From Corallochytrium limacisporum (taxonomy: Eukaryota; Opisthokonta), in assembly GCA_002811645.1 (NCBI GenBank), contig PDIP01000030.1, positions 4,023 through 25,692 of the forward strand: a stretch of 21,670 bases of DNA. The letters are read 5' to 3'. The translations under genes were made by a program, and so were the position numbers. Below the pieces are notes generated by a model. The model was not told where the DNA came from, did not search any database, and was given only the letters and a program-made list of their open reading frames with translations. Below are positions 8,024 to 17,900 of this stretch, in pieces. Each line of letters starts with the position of its first letter. The first letter of the stretch is position 1.

Positions 8024-9716
8024 TAATTCTTCTATGGGATTCTCGTGCTTCGTCGGCCTTCGAAATCAAACTAGAGAATGAGGAGTGCTGGGTCGCCCAG
8101 GGAAAAAGAGAGGGGGGTGGGGGCAACAAACATTAGAAAAAGAACAAAGGCGAGTAAAGCCTTGAGTTTTTTTCTAAGGTTTCAGTACTCGAGCCATGCC
8201 CTCTAGGCAAATTTTGGCTTTGGGGGCTGTTAGCTGTCTGTAAACGCGGCACGCAGACATGTTAGCTTATTCCAAATGCAGCAGTCTTTTTGCACAAACG
8301 AAGGAACTTATTTTCATTGGGTTGACAGGAAGATAAGAAGGAAGTGGTGTGAGCGCCCAATGTAATAAACGAAAACACGGTCAAACATCAGAAGCACGGG
8401 CTTTTCATGACACCTCAGCTCTGGTTTCGCTACCCCTTTGTGTGCGAAAGGTATTCGTGTGAACATGCTCAGTATTCCACTCCACAATGCTTGCGGAGGG
8501 TACATCTAACGGCATTCAGAGCTGAGGTCCGTAGCAGCTCAGTTCTGCGCAGCCGTCGCTCCAAAGAAATCCCCTCACCGCGCCGCAGTAACGAACCTTC
8601 CAGGCTCACTGGGAAATGTCCTCGCCTGCCACAAAACGCGGTCATATGCCAAGTTCCTGTCTCCGGGACATGGGGGGATGCGCACTATTTCCGCAGAGAC
8701 AGCTCAAGCACAGTAGCAAGGGTTTTGCTGGAAAGGGCGGATAACAGGAAGAAAATTCAGAGACTGGAACGGTTCGGACGCAGTAGGGAACACACAGCGC
8801 GCAAGAGAGTACATGTTGTTCCCTAGTACCACCACTACCACTAACACTACAAAATGTTTGTTGTTGCAGGCTGAACCGGGCGATGAACTCAGGAAAAATG
8901 CCGACATGTGATAGTATTTCAGACCAACAGTCAAGTGAGGATGTTCAAAAGGGACCAGGGAGATAATGGATGATTAGAGGGGGCGGGGCCTCATACTCCA
9001 ATTTTCCGGCCGATGCCAGTGCTTTCCCCCTGCGCCAGCGAGGGTGTTAAGGGAGTGTTTCTCCTCGAAGTGATTGCACTCTTCGATGAGCTAGGGGCAC
9101 GTCACAGAGACAGGACCCCTCTCCGTGGTTCGTCCCCGGTGAGAAATGATTGTGGACCCTGTAAGCGTCGCGGCTTGGTGGCGTTTTCCTCCCTTTACTA
9201 TGTGTTGGTTCCTCTATGTCTACTACCGACATAGGCTTCTCAATTCCGGGACTTGGTTTGGTCGTTTAATTTCTAAAATCCCCCCACTAAATGTACTGCG
9301 TGGATTCTTGTGCCATTCCGCGCCAAAAATCGGCCAGCAGACTGGTCGACTCAAAGCTAAGCCGGCACGGTTGCCGTGAATGCAGTCTACAACAATGATC
9401 TCTCTCCCAACAATAACGAGCCCATGTAGAATTTTGACACATAAATCAACGTCCACAATGGCGCTCAAAGTCGGGACCAAAAGCCATCACATGGGGCTGG
9501 GGATTTTGCAATCGCTTACGCGGGTATGTCCTCGGAGGTTTTCCGTGGTATCAGCGAAGAACCGATTTCTATTTGAGAGGAATCTGCAACTTATTGACTT
9601 ACAGCACGTACATTGGCGAAATGGATTTACCCAGCATGTCCCTTTGCATGGTATTTTCAGAGTCTCCAGACATCTGGGTCTCCTCAGAAGATGACTGATA
9701 GTGAATGCACAGAGTG

Positions 9717-9736
9717 TGAGTGAGTGAGTGAGTGAG
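9717..9736 (+). repeat. (TGAG)5 microsatellite
   Basis: Five perfect tandem copies of TGAG, with degenerate copies on both sides. It lies in the gene-free region. Confidence 0.8.
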
Positions 9737-10604
9737 CAAGTAAGAAGCCTCATGCAGGTGACATGCGTTGGTAGCCATTTCTATTCATATGTGTAGTGTC
9801 TACATACATGCCGGTGATGTGACTTTGGTGCAGTTACACAGGGACACGGCGCATCCCACACGAGGAGATGTCTGTGTAACTCCCAAAAGCCCAAGCCACA
9901 GAGAAGCAGCACGTAGCATCCCCTTTATCCCCATCAGCACAAATAGAACATAGGAAAGCCCGTGCATGTTGCCCGTGTCGGCTCCCCGCTTTTCGGCTTG
10001 TGATTCTTTGGACCACTGGGAGGGTTCTGGATATGCCACATAGTGGCTGAAAGGTGCATGTTTCGACCAATCGCTGGGTCCTATCACCGACACGTGAGGA
10101 GGGTTTCTCCACAGCCTGGGGGACACCCCCCAACACATTCCCAACCCGGGCGGAACGTTTCCCTGCCCACGTTTACGTCCCTCGTTTTCAGGTCCCGTAT
10201 ATCAAAAATAAAACACACACAATGCGAAAAAACACACACAAAAGCGCAGAGGTCAGAGAGTGGACTAAAAAAAGGAAACACAGTTGAAAACCGGGGTTTG
10301 GCTTCGAACGTGGCGAGCCTGCAATACTATAGTAAAACACCCGAGAGCTTGCTAGCAATTTGGCCTTTTAATTGTATGGAACCTATGGTGAATATGATTT
10401 CAGTATGAAAGCGGCTGTACCTTCCTGCTGGCTGAATATATGGGAAGGTTATGGCACTGGGGCGCTTCGCTTCGGTTAGCAGTTCAATGGAGGACCCACT
10501 TTGCCAGGACTGCCATGCTGCGCAGGAACAGCAGCTGATAATATTATCAAAGTCATACGCACGTATTTGGAAGGGATCTTTTCGCAAATGGGAAGAAAGC
10601 ATCT

Positions 10605-10622
10605 TATAAGTAGGTGTATAAT
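10605..10622 (+). promoter_or_regulatory. TATA-like elements upstream of RPL10A
   Basis: Two overlapping-range candidates, TATAAG (10605-10610) and TATAAT (10617-10622), lie 44 and 32 nt before the ribosomal protein start codon. If either is used as a TATA box, the 5' leader would be very short. The matches are short and could be chance. Confidence 0.25.
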
Positions 10623-10648
10623 TTGGATACTCGGAAAAGAATTCAACA

Positions 10649-11299
10649 ATGTCTAAAGTCAGCCGTGACACCCTCTACGAGGCTGTGGAGAATATTAAGA
10701 AGGCCTCCACCGACAAGAAGCGCAACTTTTTGGAGACTGTTGAGCTGCAGGTTGGTCTCAAGAATTATGATCCTCAGCGTGACAAGCGTTTCAGCGGTAC
10801 CATTCGTCTGCCCACTCTGCCCCGTCCCAACATGAAGGTCTGCGTTCTGGCCGATGCTCACCACGCCGATGAAGCAAAGTCTAACAACATGCCTTTCATG
10901 ACCGTCGAGGACCTGAAGAAGCTGAACAAGCAAAAGAAGCTGGTGAAAAAGTTGGCTAAGAGCTACGATGCTTTCCTGGCTTCCGAGGCCCTTATCAAGC
11001 AGATTCCCCGTCTGTTGGGTCCTGGTCTGAACAAGGCCGGTAAGTTCCCCACTCTGCTGACCCATCAGGACTCCATGACTTCCAAGGCTGATGAGCAGAA
11101 GGCAACTATCAAGTTCCAAATGAAGAAGGTTCTGTGCTTGGGTGTGGCTGTTGGCCATGTCGAGATGACTGATGATGACCTTGTGGCCAACCTGTTCCTG
11201 GCCATCAACTTCTTGGTTTCTCTGTTGAAGAAGAATTGGCAGAATGTCCGTTCTCTGTACATCAAGAGCTCCATGGGTAAGCCCATCCGCATCTACTAA
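10649..11299 (+). CDS. RPL10A: 60S ribosomal protein L10a (uL1)
   Basis: A 216-residue protein that matches the eukaryotic uL1 family along its whole length (usual length about 217). Visible family blocks include the N-terminal [38 protein letters not shown]-type segment ([11 protein letters not shown] here), [29 protein letters not shown] and the C-terminal [10 protein letters not shown]. uL1 sits at the L1 stalk of the large subunit and helps release deacylated tRNA from the E site. The gene is intronless and complete. The start is fixed by the conserved N terminus, and the ATG sits in a favourable AACAATG context. Its intact, conserved state is a good internal check that base-level sequence quality here is high. 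Confidence 0.97.
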   Translation: MSKVSRDTLYEAVENIKKASTDKKRNFLETVELQVGLKNYDPQRDKRFSGTIRLPTLPRPNMKVCVLADAHHADEAKSNNMPFMTVEDLKKLNKQKKLVKKLAKSYDAFLASEALIKQIPRLLGPGLNKAGKFPTLLTHQDSMTSKADEQKATIKFQMKKVLCLGVAVGHVEMTDDDLVANLFLAINFLVSLLKKNWQNVRSLYIKSSMGKPIRIY

Positions 11300-12059
11300 A
11301 TGGGTTGCATACACACTGCTGTTTCATGTTCTCGGGAGGGCCGGCTTAGAGTATGTGCCGGTCGAACTTGAGTTAATAGTATCAAAATTCATAGCATTAG
11401 TCGCGTTTGACCAATGGCCGGAGCATCTGTCTGGTACATCATTGGGAGCGAGTTCATTGCACCGTATCATAGTCGTAAATCATTACATAGAATACATTCA
11501 CAGTGACATTGTTTGGTCATCACAATAACGAGCTGAGTACGAGTTCTTCAAAAGTGTGAATACATAATTGAGAGTGCGGGGTCAAAGGTATGAGAGAGGA
11601 TCAAACGTGAAACACATTAAGAGATCATGTGCGAAAAGAAAACAACATCAGAGAGTACAGACGTGGCAGAAAGTTCCATTAGGTCTGCGGAAGCTCAGAG
11701 TGCGCTTCGACATTCCGATTGGGAACGAGCCGCCAAGGCCTAAGTGGCCCTCTGCAACCAAAGGGATTCTTCTACCCCAAAACACAAAATTGGTTGGGGT
11801 AGACTGGTAGCTACTTGTACACTTCCCAGCATGTGGAATAAGCCATAAGTCAGAGCGGTTCCTACAGCACTCACTTCACCCTTAAGTCGTAACAAGTGTT
11901 TCGGGGGGCAGTGCTCCTTGGTCAAAGGACCAATCGGGTTCCCGGTCATCATTCTATGGTTATTAAACCAGGAAGGTTTCATAGCCAAAATCCAGCTGAA
12001 CAAGCTTGTGACTTTCTATAGTCGGGATTGTCTGTTCTTTATGTAGCCGAATGATGAAG

Positions 12060-12117
12060 TTTGACAGACATGATTTTGAATGTTGACGAAAAGGGTGGCC
12101 CGACAAAGTCTGTCAAA
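12060..12117. repeat. 10-bp perfect inverted repeat, 38-nt spacer
   Basis: The arms are TTTGACAGAC (12060-12069) and its exact reverse complement GTCTGTCAAA (12108-12117). A transcript could form a hairpin with a 38-nt loop, or the arms could be a palindromic protein site. No function can be assigned. Confidence 0.5.
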
Positions 12118-12436
12118 GGCCCCTTGCGGTGCCCCACGAATGGACCACCAGGGCTGGCCAGATGGGTTACATTCAATGTGAAATCCTCCGTATGAAAAAT
12201 CTTTGGAATTCCTCTCTCAATTAAATGTGTATGGCAATTTGCCTATAGTTTTCATTCCCTACAAAATTGTAGTGTATTAAATATGGAAAATAATCAGTAT
12301 ATGAAATTAGGAAACGTGGTTGCTACCCTCAAGTGATAGAGAGAATCAGAAAGGGGAAGAGGTTGGTAGAGGGGTACGTACATTTGGCGAACTCGGAATT
12401 CGTTCACCATGCGACATTGGAGCGGGTAAAGCCCCC

Positions 12437-12462
12437 GGGGGGGGGGGGGGGGGGGGGGGGGG
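12437..12462 (+). repeat. 26-nt poly-G homopolymer
   Basis: An uninterrupted run of 26 G, directly preceded by five C and followed by AAGGGGAGATGGG. It is in non-coding DNA about 280 bp upstream of the DRC3 remnant. True length is uncertain because such runs are error-prone in all sequencing chemistries. Confidence 0.85.
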
Positions 12463-12826
12463 AAGGGGAGATGGGAGGCGAGTTGGAACGGACGGGTCTC
12501 TGCAATACGCAGCGGCAGCAAGACGCCACTGATGTGAAGTCGGACCCATGGTGTATCATACAAACTCATGGACTGCAAGAGCTGGGTCAGTCCATGAAGA
12601 AGTGTTAGGCGCTCTGGCTTTGTACTTTAGGTTCCATGAGTCCTGTAGACAGACTATTCAAGAATGGTGTCAATTAGAAAAAGGGAGTTCACTAGCTGAC
12701 AGCTCTCACAAGAAATACGAGGTCTCTGGTGTGGGCTGTCACGATGAGTGTTGTCGGAGCTCCACGGCCATTCACCAAGCCGACAGTGATTGATGTGAAC
12801 CTCCTGGATCTAGCGATCGGGGAATA

Positions 12827-12853
12827 GTGTGCTTCGGGTCCGAAACTTGCCAG
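12827..12853 (+). other. Candidate 27-nt mini-intron in DRC3 remnant
   Basis: GT at 12827 and AG at 12853 bracket 27 nt. Removing them eliminates the in-frame TAG (12825-12827), creating a Tyr codon at the junction and keeping the frame from the N-terminal exon into the LRR region. The alternative is a simple nonsense mutation in a pseudogene. Confidence 0.3.
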
Positions 12854-13915
12854 TGAGACCAAACTTACCGCATTCCAGCATGAAAGTAGAGCAAGCAGCG
12901 ATCAAGAAGACATTTCATCATCCGCGATTAACGACAACTTCGAGTTCAGTGAAGTTCAGGAGCTACGCCTTGACTTCAAGAACATACTTCGGATCGCCAA
13001 CATGTGGCCCCTTGAGTCGTTGGTCAAGCTGCAGCTTGACAATAATGTTATTGAGCGCATTGAGGGCATAGAGACCTTGGTAAATCTTACTTGGCTGAAC
13101 CTGTCTTTCAATAACATCGCAAAGATTGAAGGACTTGACAAACTCACAAGCTTAAGGATCTCGTTCTGCATGAAAAAAAGATGCGCACAATCGAAGGATT
13201 GGACTCACAAACAGAATCCCTGCAGGTGCTTACTATTGGCAAAAACTTGATCACTAAGATGGCTGATCTTTTGTACCTCCGTCAGTTTAAAAAATTGAAA
13301 AGTCTGAGCTTAGAGGGTAATCCAATTTGTGAGGACACAAGAAACGGTCGTAAAGACTATGCCATTGCACACATACCTCAACTTGTGTACTTGGACCATC
13401 GAATCATTCACGACGGTGACCGCAAGCAGGCCTATAACTTGCATTCGGCTAGCATTGTGGAGATTGAAACCAAGGAAATGGATGATAGCATACAAAGTGC
13501 CAAGTGAAAGAACAGTCTGAAATCGAGGACAGACTCAAGAAGGCCCACGTTTCAGGACTACAGATTGAAGCGGCCTTGGCTAACCTCTACGAATGTGATG
13601 TTGATGCAGCAAAGCTCAAGTACATAGCCGGGTATGACGATGCTGTCAGCCAACAACGCGCTGCTATGGAATGTGTATGTGAACAGGCCACTGCGTTTGC
13701 ATTGATTCAATGACGGAGCACAAGAACTTTTTGTGGATAAGGATACAATGTCCAATGCTGTATCGGCAGCTCATGATCACCACATATCCCGAATTGATGC
13801 ATATGAAGATGACGAACTGGCATCCATTCATGCGGAATTCGAGAGTATTAGGAAAATGACGAACACTAGAGAGTTCCAAAGACATCGAGAACGAATTCAT
13901 GTAGTTCAAAAAATT

Positions 13916-13957
13916 GTAAGCTAAGCAAAGTAGACTGTTGGTGTCTGATTATAACAG
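13916..13957 (+). other. Candidate 42-nt intron in DRC3 remnant
   Basis: The donor GTAAGC and acceptor AACAG enclose 42 nt, with CTGAT shortly before the acceptor as a possible branch site. Splicing is phase 0 and continues the C-terminal DRC3-like frame (VQKI then DQAQCQQFEGL) instead of stopping at the TAA at 13922. Confidence 0.5.
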
Positions 13958-14152
13958 GACCAAGCACAGTGTCAACAATTTGAAGGGCTCTTCCCCGAGG
14001 CGTACAACTTTATGCCCACAACAAATTGTCACCTTGCCACAATATATGTAGACTCAGTCGCCATAGGAATGAGAATCGTCATGAAGCTAGACAATGCCGC
14101 TGTCCAAACCCCAATGAGACAATTTGAGCCCAATTTGATTGATTTGTGGTAA

Positions 14153-14966
14153 TTCAATACCACTGATAACAGTTTGGGGTATTGAATTTTCTTGACGATC
14201 TCCAAATTTCTAGTACATCAAGTGCACGAATAATGATGTTCGCCATAAAGAATATTGAATACACTGGGTAATTTGCTAAATCTGTGGTGTGGAATGTGAT
14301 GAAGGCTTCGGATGTGCTGAGATGCTTCGGTGCTTAAATATTTGTTAGGAATAGACGTATTTTGCTTAGTCACCTATTGGCTTCCATTCAACTATGTTTG
14401 CTTGTGCCAATCCTGTTGAACCGTGAATCCCGCTTGGAATAAATCAGCTCCATTTTTTCGTTGTGTTTGAATTCTCCATTGCCTACCGAAAACTGTATTT
14501 CTACGAAATCAAGGCCTGACCTGAATTGCCGGGCCCCTTCTCAAATTCTTTTCTCTGGTCCAGGAACATACTGTACGGGGTGTGAATGGTCAGCCGCCAG
14601 TTTTCTTTGTAGTCCAGTCCTACTGAGAAAATGGTCTGGCCTGTGTAGCCAGCACGTATAGGGAAGGAAATAAAGGATTCTGGGGCACACACCGGTTCGA
14701 CCACTTCGACCCTCAACAGTGTCCCCGTTCCGGTCAGGAGTGGTGTGGGTAGGGTTTGTAGTGGCCCCTAGAGGTATTTCATCTCTCTTTTAAGTGAGGC
14801 TGCACAATCGCTCCTAAGTTTTCACACCCCAAGAGCGATGATAGACGAATTCTCTGTGAAACGATGAGAACAACGAGACTTCATAAACCAGCGAATTACA
14901 TGGATATGGGCAACTCGTGATGATCCCAGCAGCCTGACAATTATTGGCAAAGTCTGCAGCAGCATC
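14153..14966. other. Intergenic region upstream of GCN2
   Basis: This 814 bp should contain the GCN2 promoter and leader. The left half is AT-rich. A minus-strand open stretch at 14501-14767 translates to a protein-like sequence with GYTGQTIFSVGLDY but has no ATG start and no recognised family; it may be an exon fragment or chance. No RNA gene was found. Confidence 0.4.
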
Positions 14967-17900
14967 ATGCCACCACCTCCCAAGCCAAAACATGACTACG
15001 ACGCCTTGGCAGAGCGCCGGAAGGATGAATTGGCCGCACTGGCCAGCATCTTTATGGACGACTACACATACAACGTACAGGAGACCAATATTTGGGGCCA
15101 ACCATCTAGGAACAAGAATGCGGAAGAGCGAGCAGTCGGCCTTGTGCAGCTTAGACTGCAACCCGTCACGTCCCAAGTATCCCGGCAGCACCAAGTCACT
15201 GCGTCTTTGCAGGTCAGACTGGGACATTTGTATCCAACTGCGCCGCCAACCGTTACTATTGTCGATGCCAAGGGAATAAGCCCAGAGACAGTCGAGAAGC
15301 TGAACCGTGAGATCAATCGAAAGGCAGCTGAATTAGTCCCTAATGAAATGATCTTCGACCTGGCCGAATGGCTGCGTAATCGTCTACGGGACTTTGATGT
15401 GCCAGTGTTATCTTTTCACGATGAGATGGAGGCCAGGAAGCAGCGGGAACGGGAAGAACAAGAGAGACAGAGACTGCGACAGGAGAAAGAAGCTGAACAG
15501 AAAGCTAAGGAAGAAAAAGAGAATATGACCGCGCTGCGCAGCGATTTAGAGCGCCTCGAGGTCGATCTACTCAGTCAGGAACAACAACATTTAAAGAAAG
15601 GCCACGCCGACAGGTACCGTCAACCGATGGAGTCCAAGACGCTCTTCGCGTCCTTATACCTTGGGAAAGAACTTGGGATCTCTACGTACAGCCGCATGAC
15701 ATGTCTGGCATTCGACACCCGACGAGGCGAAGCGGTCGTCGTGAAGCGTTTTCGCTTCGGCAGCGCAGGTAGTGGGGATCCCAGCGATAGCATGAACCGA
15801 GAGCAAGGTGGAGGATCCTTGGCAGGCTACGTTGCAGCGCAACTGAATACCCTTTTGGAGAGGCACTGGCGTGGATTGAGTCGTCTCAGACACCGGCATT
15901 TGCTTCAGGTTTTAGACTATCGAATGGAGGGTTCAGAGTCAGACATTATGTTGGAGTTTCTATTGCCACACTGTGGCGGTGGTACGGCGGCGAAGAGCAT
16001 GCGGGCCCTGACCACATCATCCGGAAAGCCGATCTTTGGCAATATGTGGAGTCTGTTGACTGATGTCGCAGAGGCATTGTGTTGTTTGCACGAGCATAAT
16101 TTGTACTATGGCCGGCCTATTCTCTTGCACAACATTCTGATCGATGGAAGCGGCAGTGTGCGCTTGAGTGATTACCATCCTTTTGGCGCATTGGACACTC
16201 TGGCATGGGAGGTCAACGAGGATGTGTCTCCGCACAACCACTTACTGGAAGAGGTGCCCAAGCCACCAGTGGAATTGTCTACTTTTGGCTCGCCCGATAG
16301 GGGAAGTGACCGGAAAGGAAACCCAGATCTCATGAAGCAGCGGCAAGATCTTTGGTATTTTGGGTGCTTGGTGGCCCAAGTACTACTGCTGGGAGACACC
16401 CATGGTAAGAGCAATGTGGTGGAGGTGGTAGAAGCATCCAGGCGTCAGCGCAGGGAGTCCCTGCCGTTTGAATTACCTACATGCTTTCAGAATGCCCTAT
16501 TTGCCTGCCTGGTGGTGACTGATGACAACCTGGACTCGGACATGGAAGATATTCTCATTCTCATGAGGGAGACACCGGAGGAAGCGCTGGAAATGAGGTC
16601 AGTCAACTCACACCAACTCGAAATCAGCTTTGCGGAAAGTGATGTGGGCAATGAGGAAGGGTCATCAAGTGACAGTGAAGGATGGTTCTCCTTTCAACCA
16701 CCCCAAGCCAACTTAGATCTCCAAGAGAGCATTGAAGAAACTAATCGCCCATCTGTGGTACCTAAGACAAGAGACAGTTCTTCCTACAGCGACATCACAC
16801 CTGCAGGCACGGAACATACTGCAACTTCAAGAGGACGTACCTCGTTCAACGACACATCTGATGCTTCGACGTCGAACGTGGTACCAAACACTGCCACGTC
16901 CCGCAGTCGTTTTGTCACTGACTTTGAGACCATCTGCTTTCTTGGGAAAGGTAGTTTTGGAAGCGTTATGAAGGCTAGGAATCGACTCGACGGGCGTCTG
17001 TACGCTCTAAAGAGACTGTTCGTTCATGGACGCATCGGCAAAGACGGAAAGCTTATGCGGGAAGTCATGCTTCTGAGTCGGTTGCACCATAATTACATCG
17101 TGCGCTACTACCAGGCATGGCAGGAGACGGCCAGTGCCGACGTCAGTGCTATCTTCCAACGGACACCGATGGCGTCTGAGGCCAATACCCCACATGGCAC
17201 TAGCAAGGACACGACTTCAATCACGAACATGGGTGCCATCCTGTTCATTCAAATGGAATACTGCAATGGTACTTTAAGGGAATTGATTGATTCAGGCATC
17301 TTTGTTGATAAGATCCAAGGCCAGAGCAACTTTAACAGAGTGCTGTCGCAAATGTTAGATGCACTGAACTACATTCATCACAAAGGCATTATTCACAGAG
17401 ATTTGAACCCCAATAATGTGTTCATTGACGCCAACAATAATGTGAAGATCGGGGATTTCGGCCTGGCACTGAACTATGAAGCCAACGTCACACCAGAACA
17501 GAGGGAAGAGGCCGCTCTGAGTGCAGAGAGGATGACTGGCAGCATGCGAACTGGGTCATCAGTGGTCGGCACAGCGATGTACATGAGCCCAGAACTGATC
17601 AGTCGCACGAGCTCGTCCGCTACCATGAAGTATTCTGCTAAATGCGATATGTACAGCGTTGGCATCATGGTCTTGGAGATGGTTCACCGTTTTGAGACCG
17701 GCATGGAGAGGGCTCGCAGTCTCACTGCGGCTAGGAGCCCGGAGATACAACTTCCCGTAAAGCTTGCAGCACCATGGGCGGGTGAACAACAATACGAGAT
17801 CATGCGATGGTGCTTGCAGCACAATCCGGAGAAGCGACCGACGGCAAAGGATCTGTACTACAGTAGCCTGATTCCTCCAAAAATGGACTCTCTGGAGGTC

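Larger units (their letters stand above)
6940..10648. other. 3.7-kb region without a recognisable gene
   Basis: No frame here has a recognisable domain; the longest are 8407-8826 (plus, 139 codons) and 7154-7630 (minus, 158 codons), both of low-quality composition. The region contains G- and C-tracts (around 7349-7366, 7839-7861 and 8106-8120), a 14-bp direct repeat, a tetranucleotide repeat and one CACGTG at 10091. I found no convincing tRNA B box, U6-like sequence or transposon ends. It should include the bHLH promoter at the left edge and the RPL10A promoter at the right. Unrecognised non-coding RNA genes are possible. Confidence 0.45.
11300..12743. other. Intergenic region with poly-G tract and inverted repeat
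   Basis: No gene is recognised in this 1.4 kb. The left part should be the RPL10A 3' untranslated region and the right part the leader of the DRC3 remnant. It contains a 10-bp inverted repeat and a 26-nt G homopolymer, both annotated separately. A 13-nt match to the 18S rRNA 3' end (AAGTCGTAACAAG, near 11883) has no supporting flanks. Confidence 0.45.
12744..14152 (+). pseudogene. Degraded dynein regulatory complex subunit 3 (DRC3/LRRC48)
   Basis: DRC3 is a leucine-rich-repeat subunit of the nexin-dynein regulatory complex in motile cilia. Matching pieces lie in the right order: an N-terminal block with PTVIDVNLLDLAI (from ATG 12744); LRR segments with EVQELRLDFKNIL, LVKLQLDNN, LTWLNLSFNN and LKSLSLEGNPI; a coiled-coil start; and a C-terminal block with FVDKDTMSNAVSAAHD (around 13730-13775). 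The frame is broken by an in-frame TAG at 12825 (avoidable only by a 27-nt intron 12827-12853), a one-base loss near 13154 (between LTSL and KDL, with no room for an intron), a second one-base loss near 13503, and a third frame change near 13711. At that last point roughly 170-200 residues of the central coiled coil expected from animal DRC3 are also missing. A plausible 42-nt GT-AG intron (13916-13957) leads to a final open exon ending at 14152. Several independent lesions favour a pseudogene over sequencing error. The right boundary is uncertain. Confidence 0.75.

Noticed and set aside
10300-10312. GGCTTCGAAC, resembling a reverse-strand tRNA B box
   Set aside because: Flanks cannot form a T-stem, and no A box or acceptor stem is present at the right distance.
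10643-11314. 223-codon minus-strand frame opposite RPL10A
   Set aside because: It is the antisense shadow of a highly biased ribosomal protein gene.
11883-11895. AAGTCGTAACAAG, identical to a piece of the 18S rRNA 3' end
   Set aside because: The bases on both sides do not follow 18S rRNA (no GGTTTCCGTAGGTG after it, no conserved helix 44 sequence before it), so it is most likely a 13-nt coincidence.
13140-13160. A small intron explaining the frame change in the DRC3 LRR region
   Set aside because: The protein alignment is continuous residue by residue across the break, leaving no space for an intron; one missing base explains it better.
14692-14702. GGTTCGACC, resembling a tRNA T-loop
   Set aside because: No matching T-stem, A box or acceptor stem was found around it.
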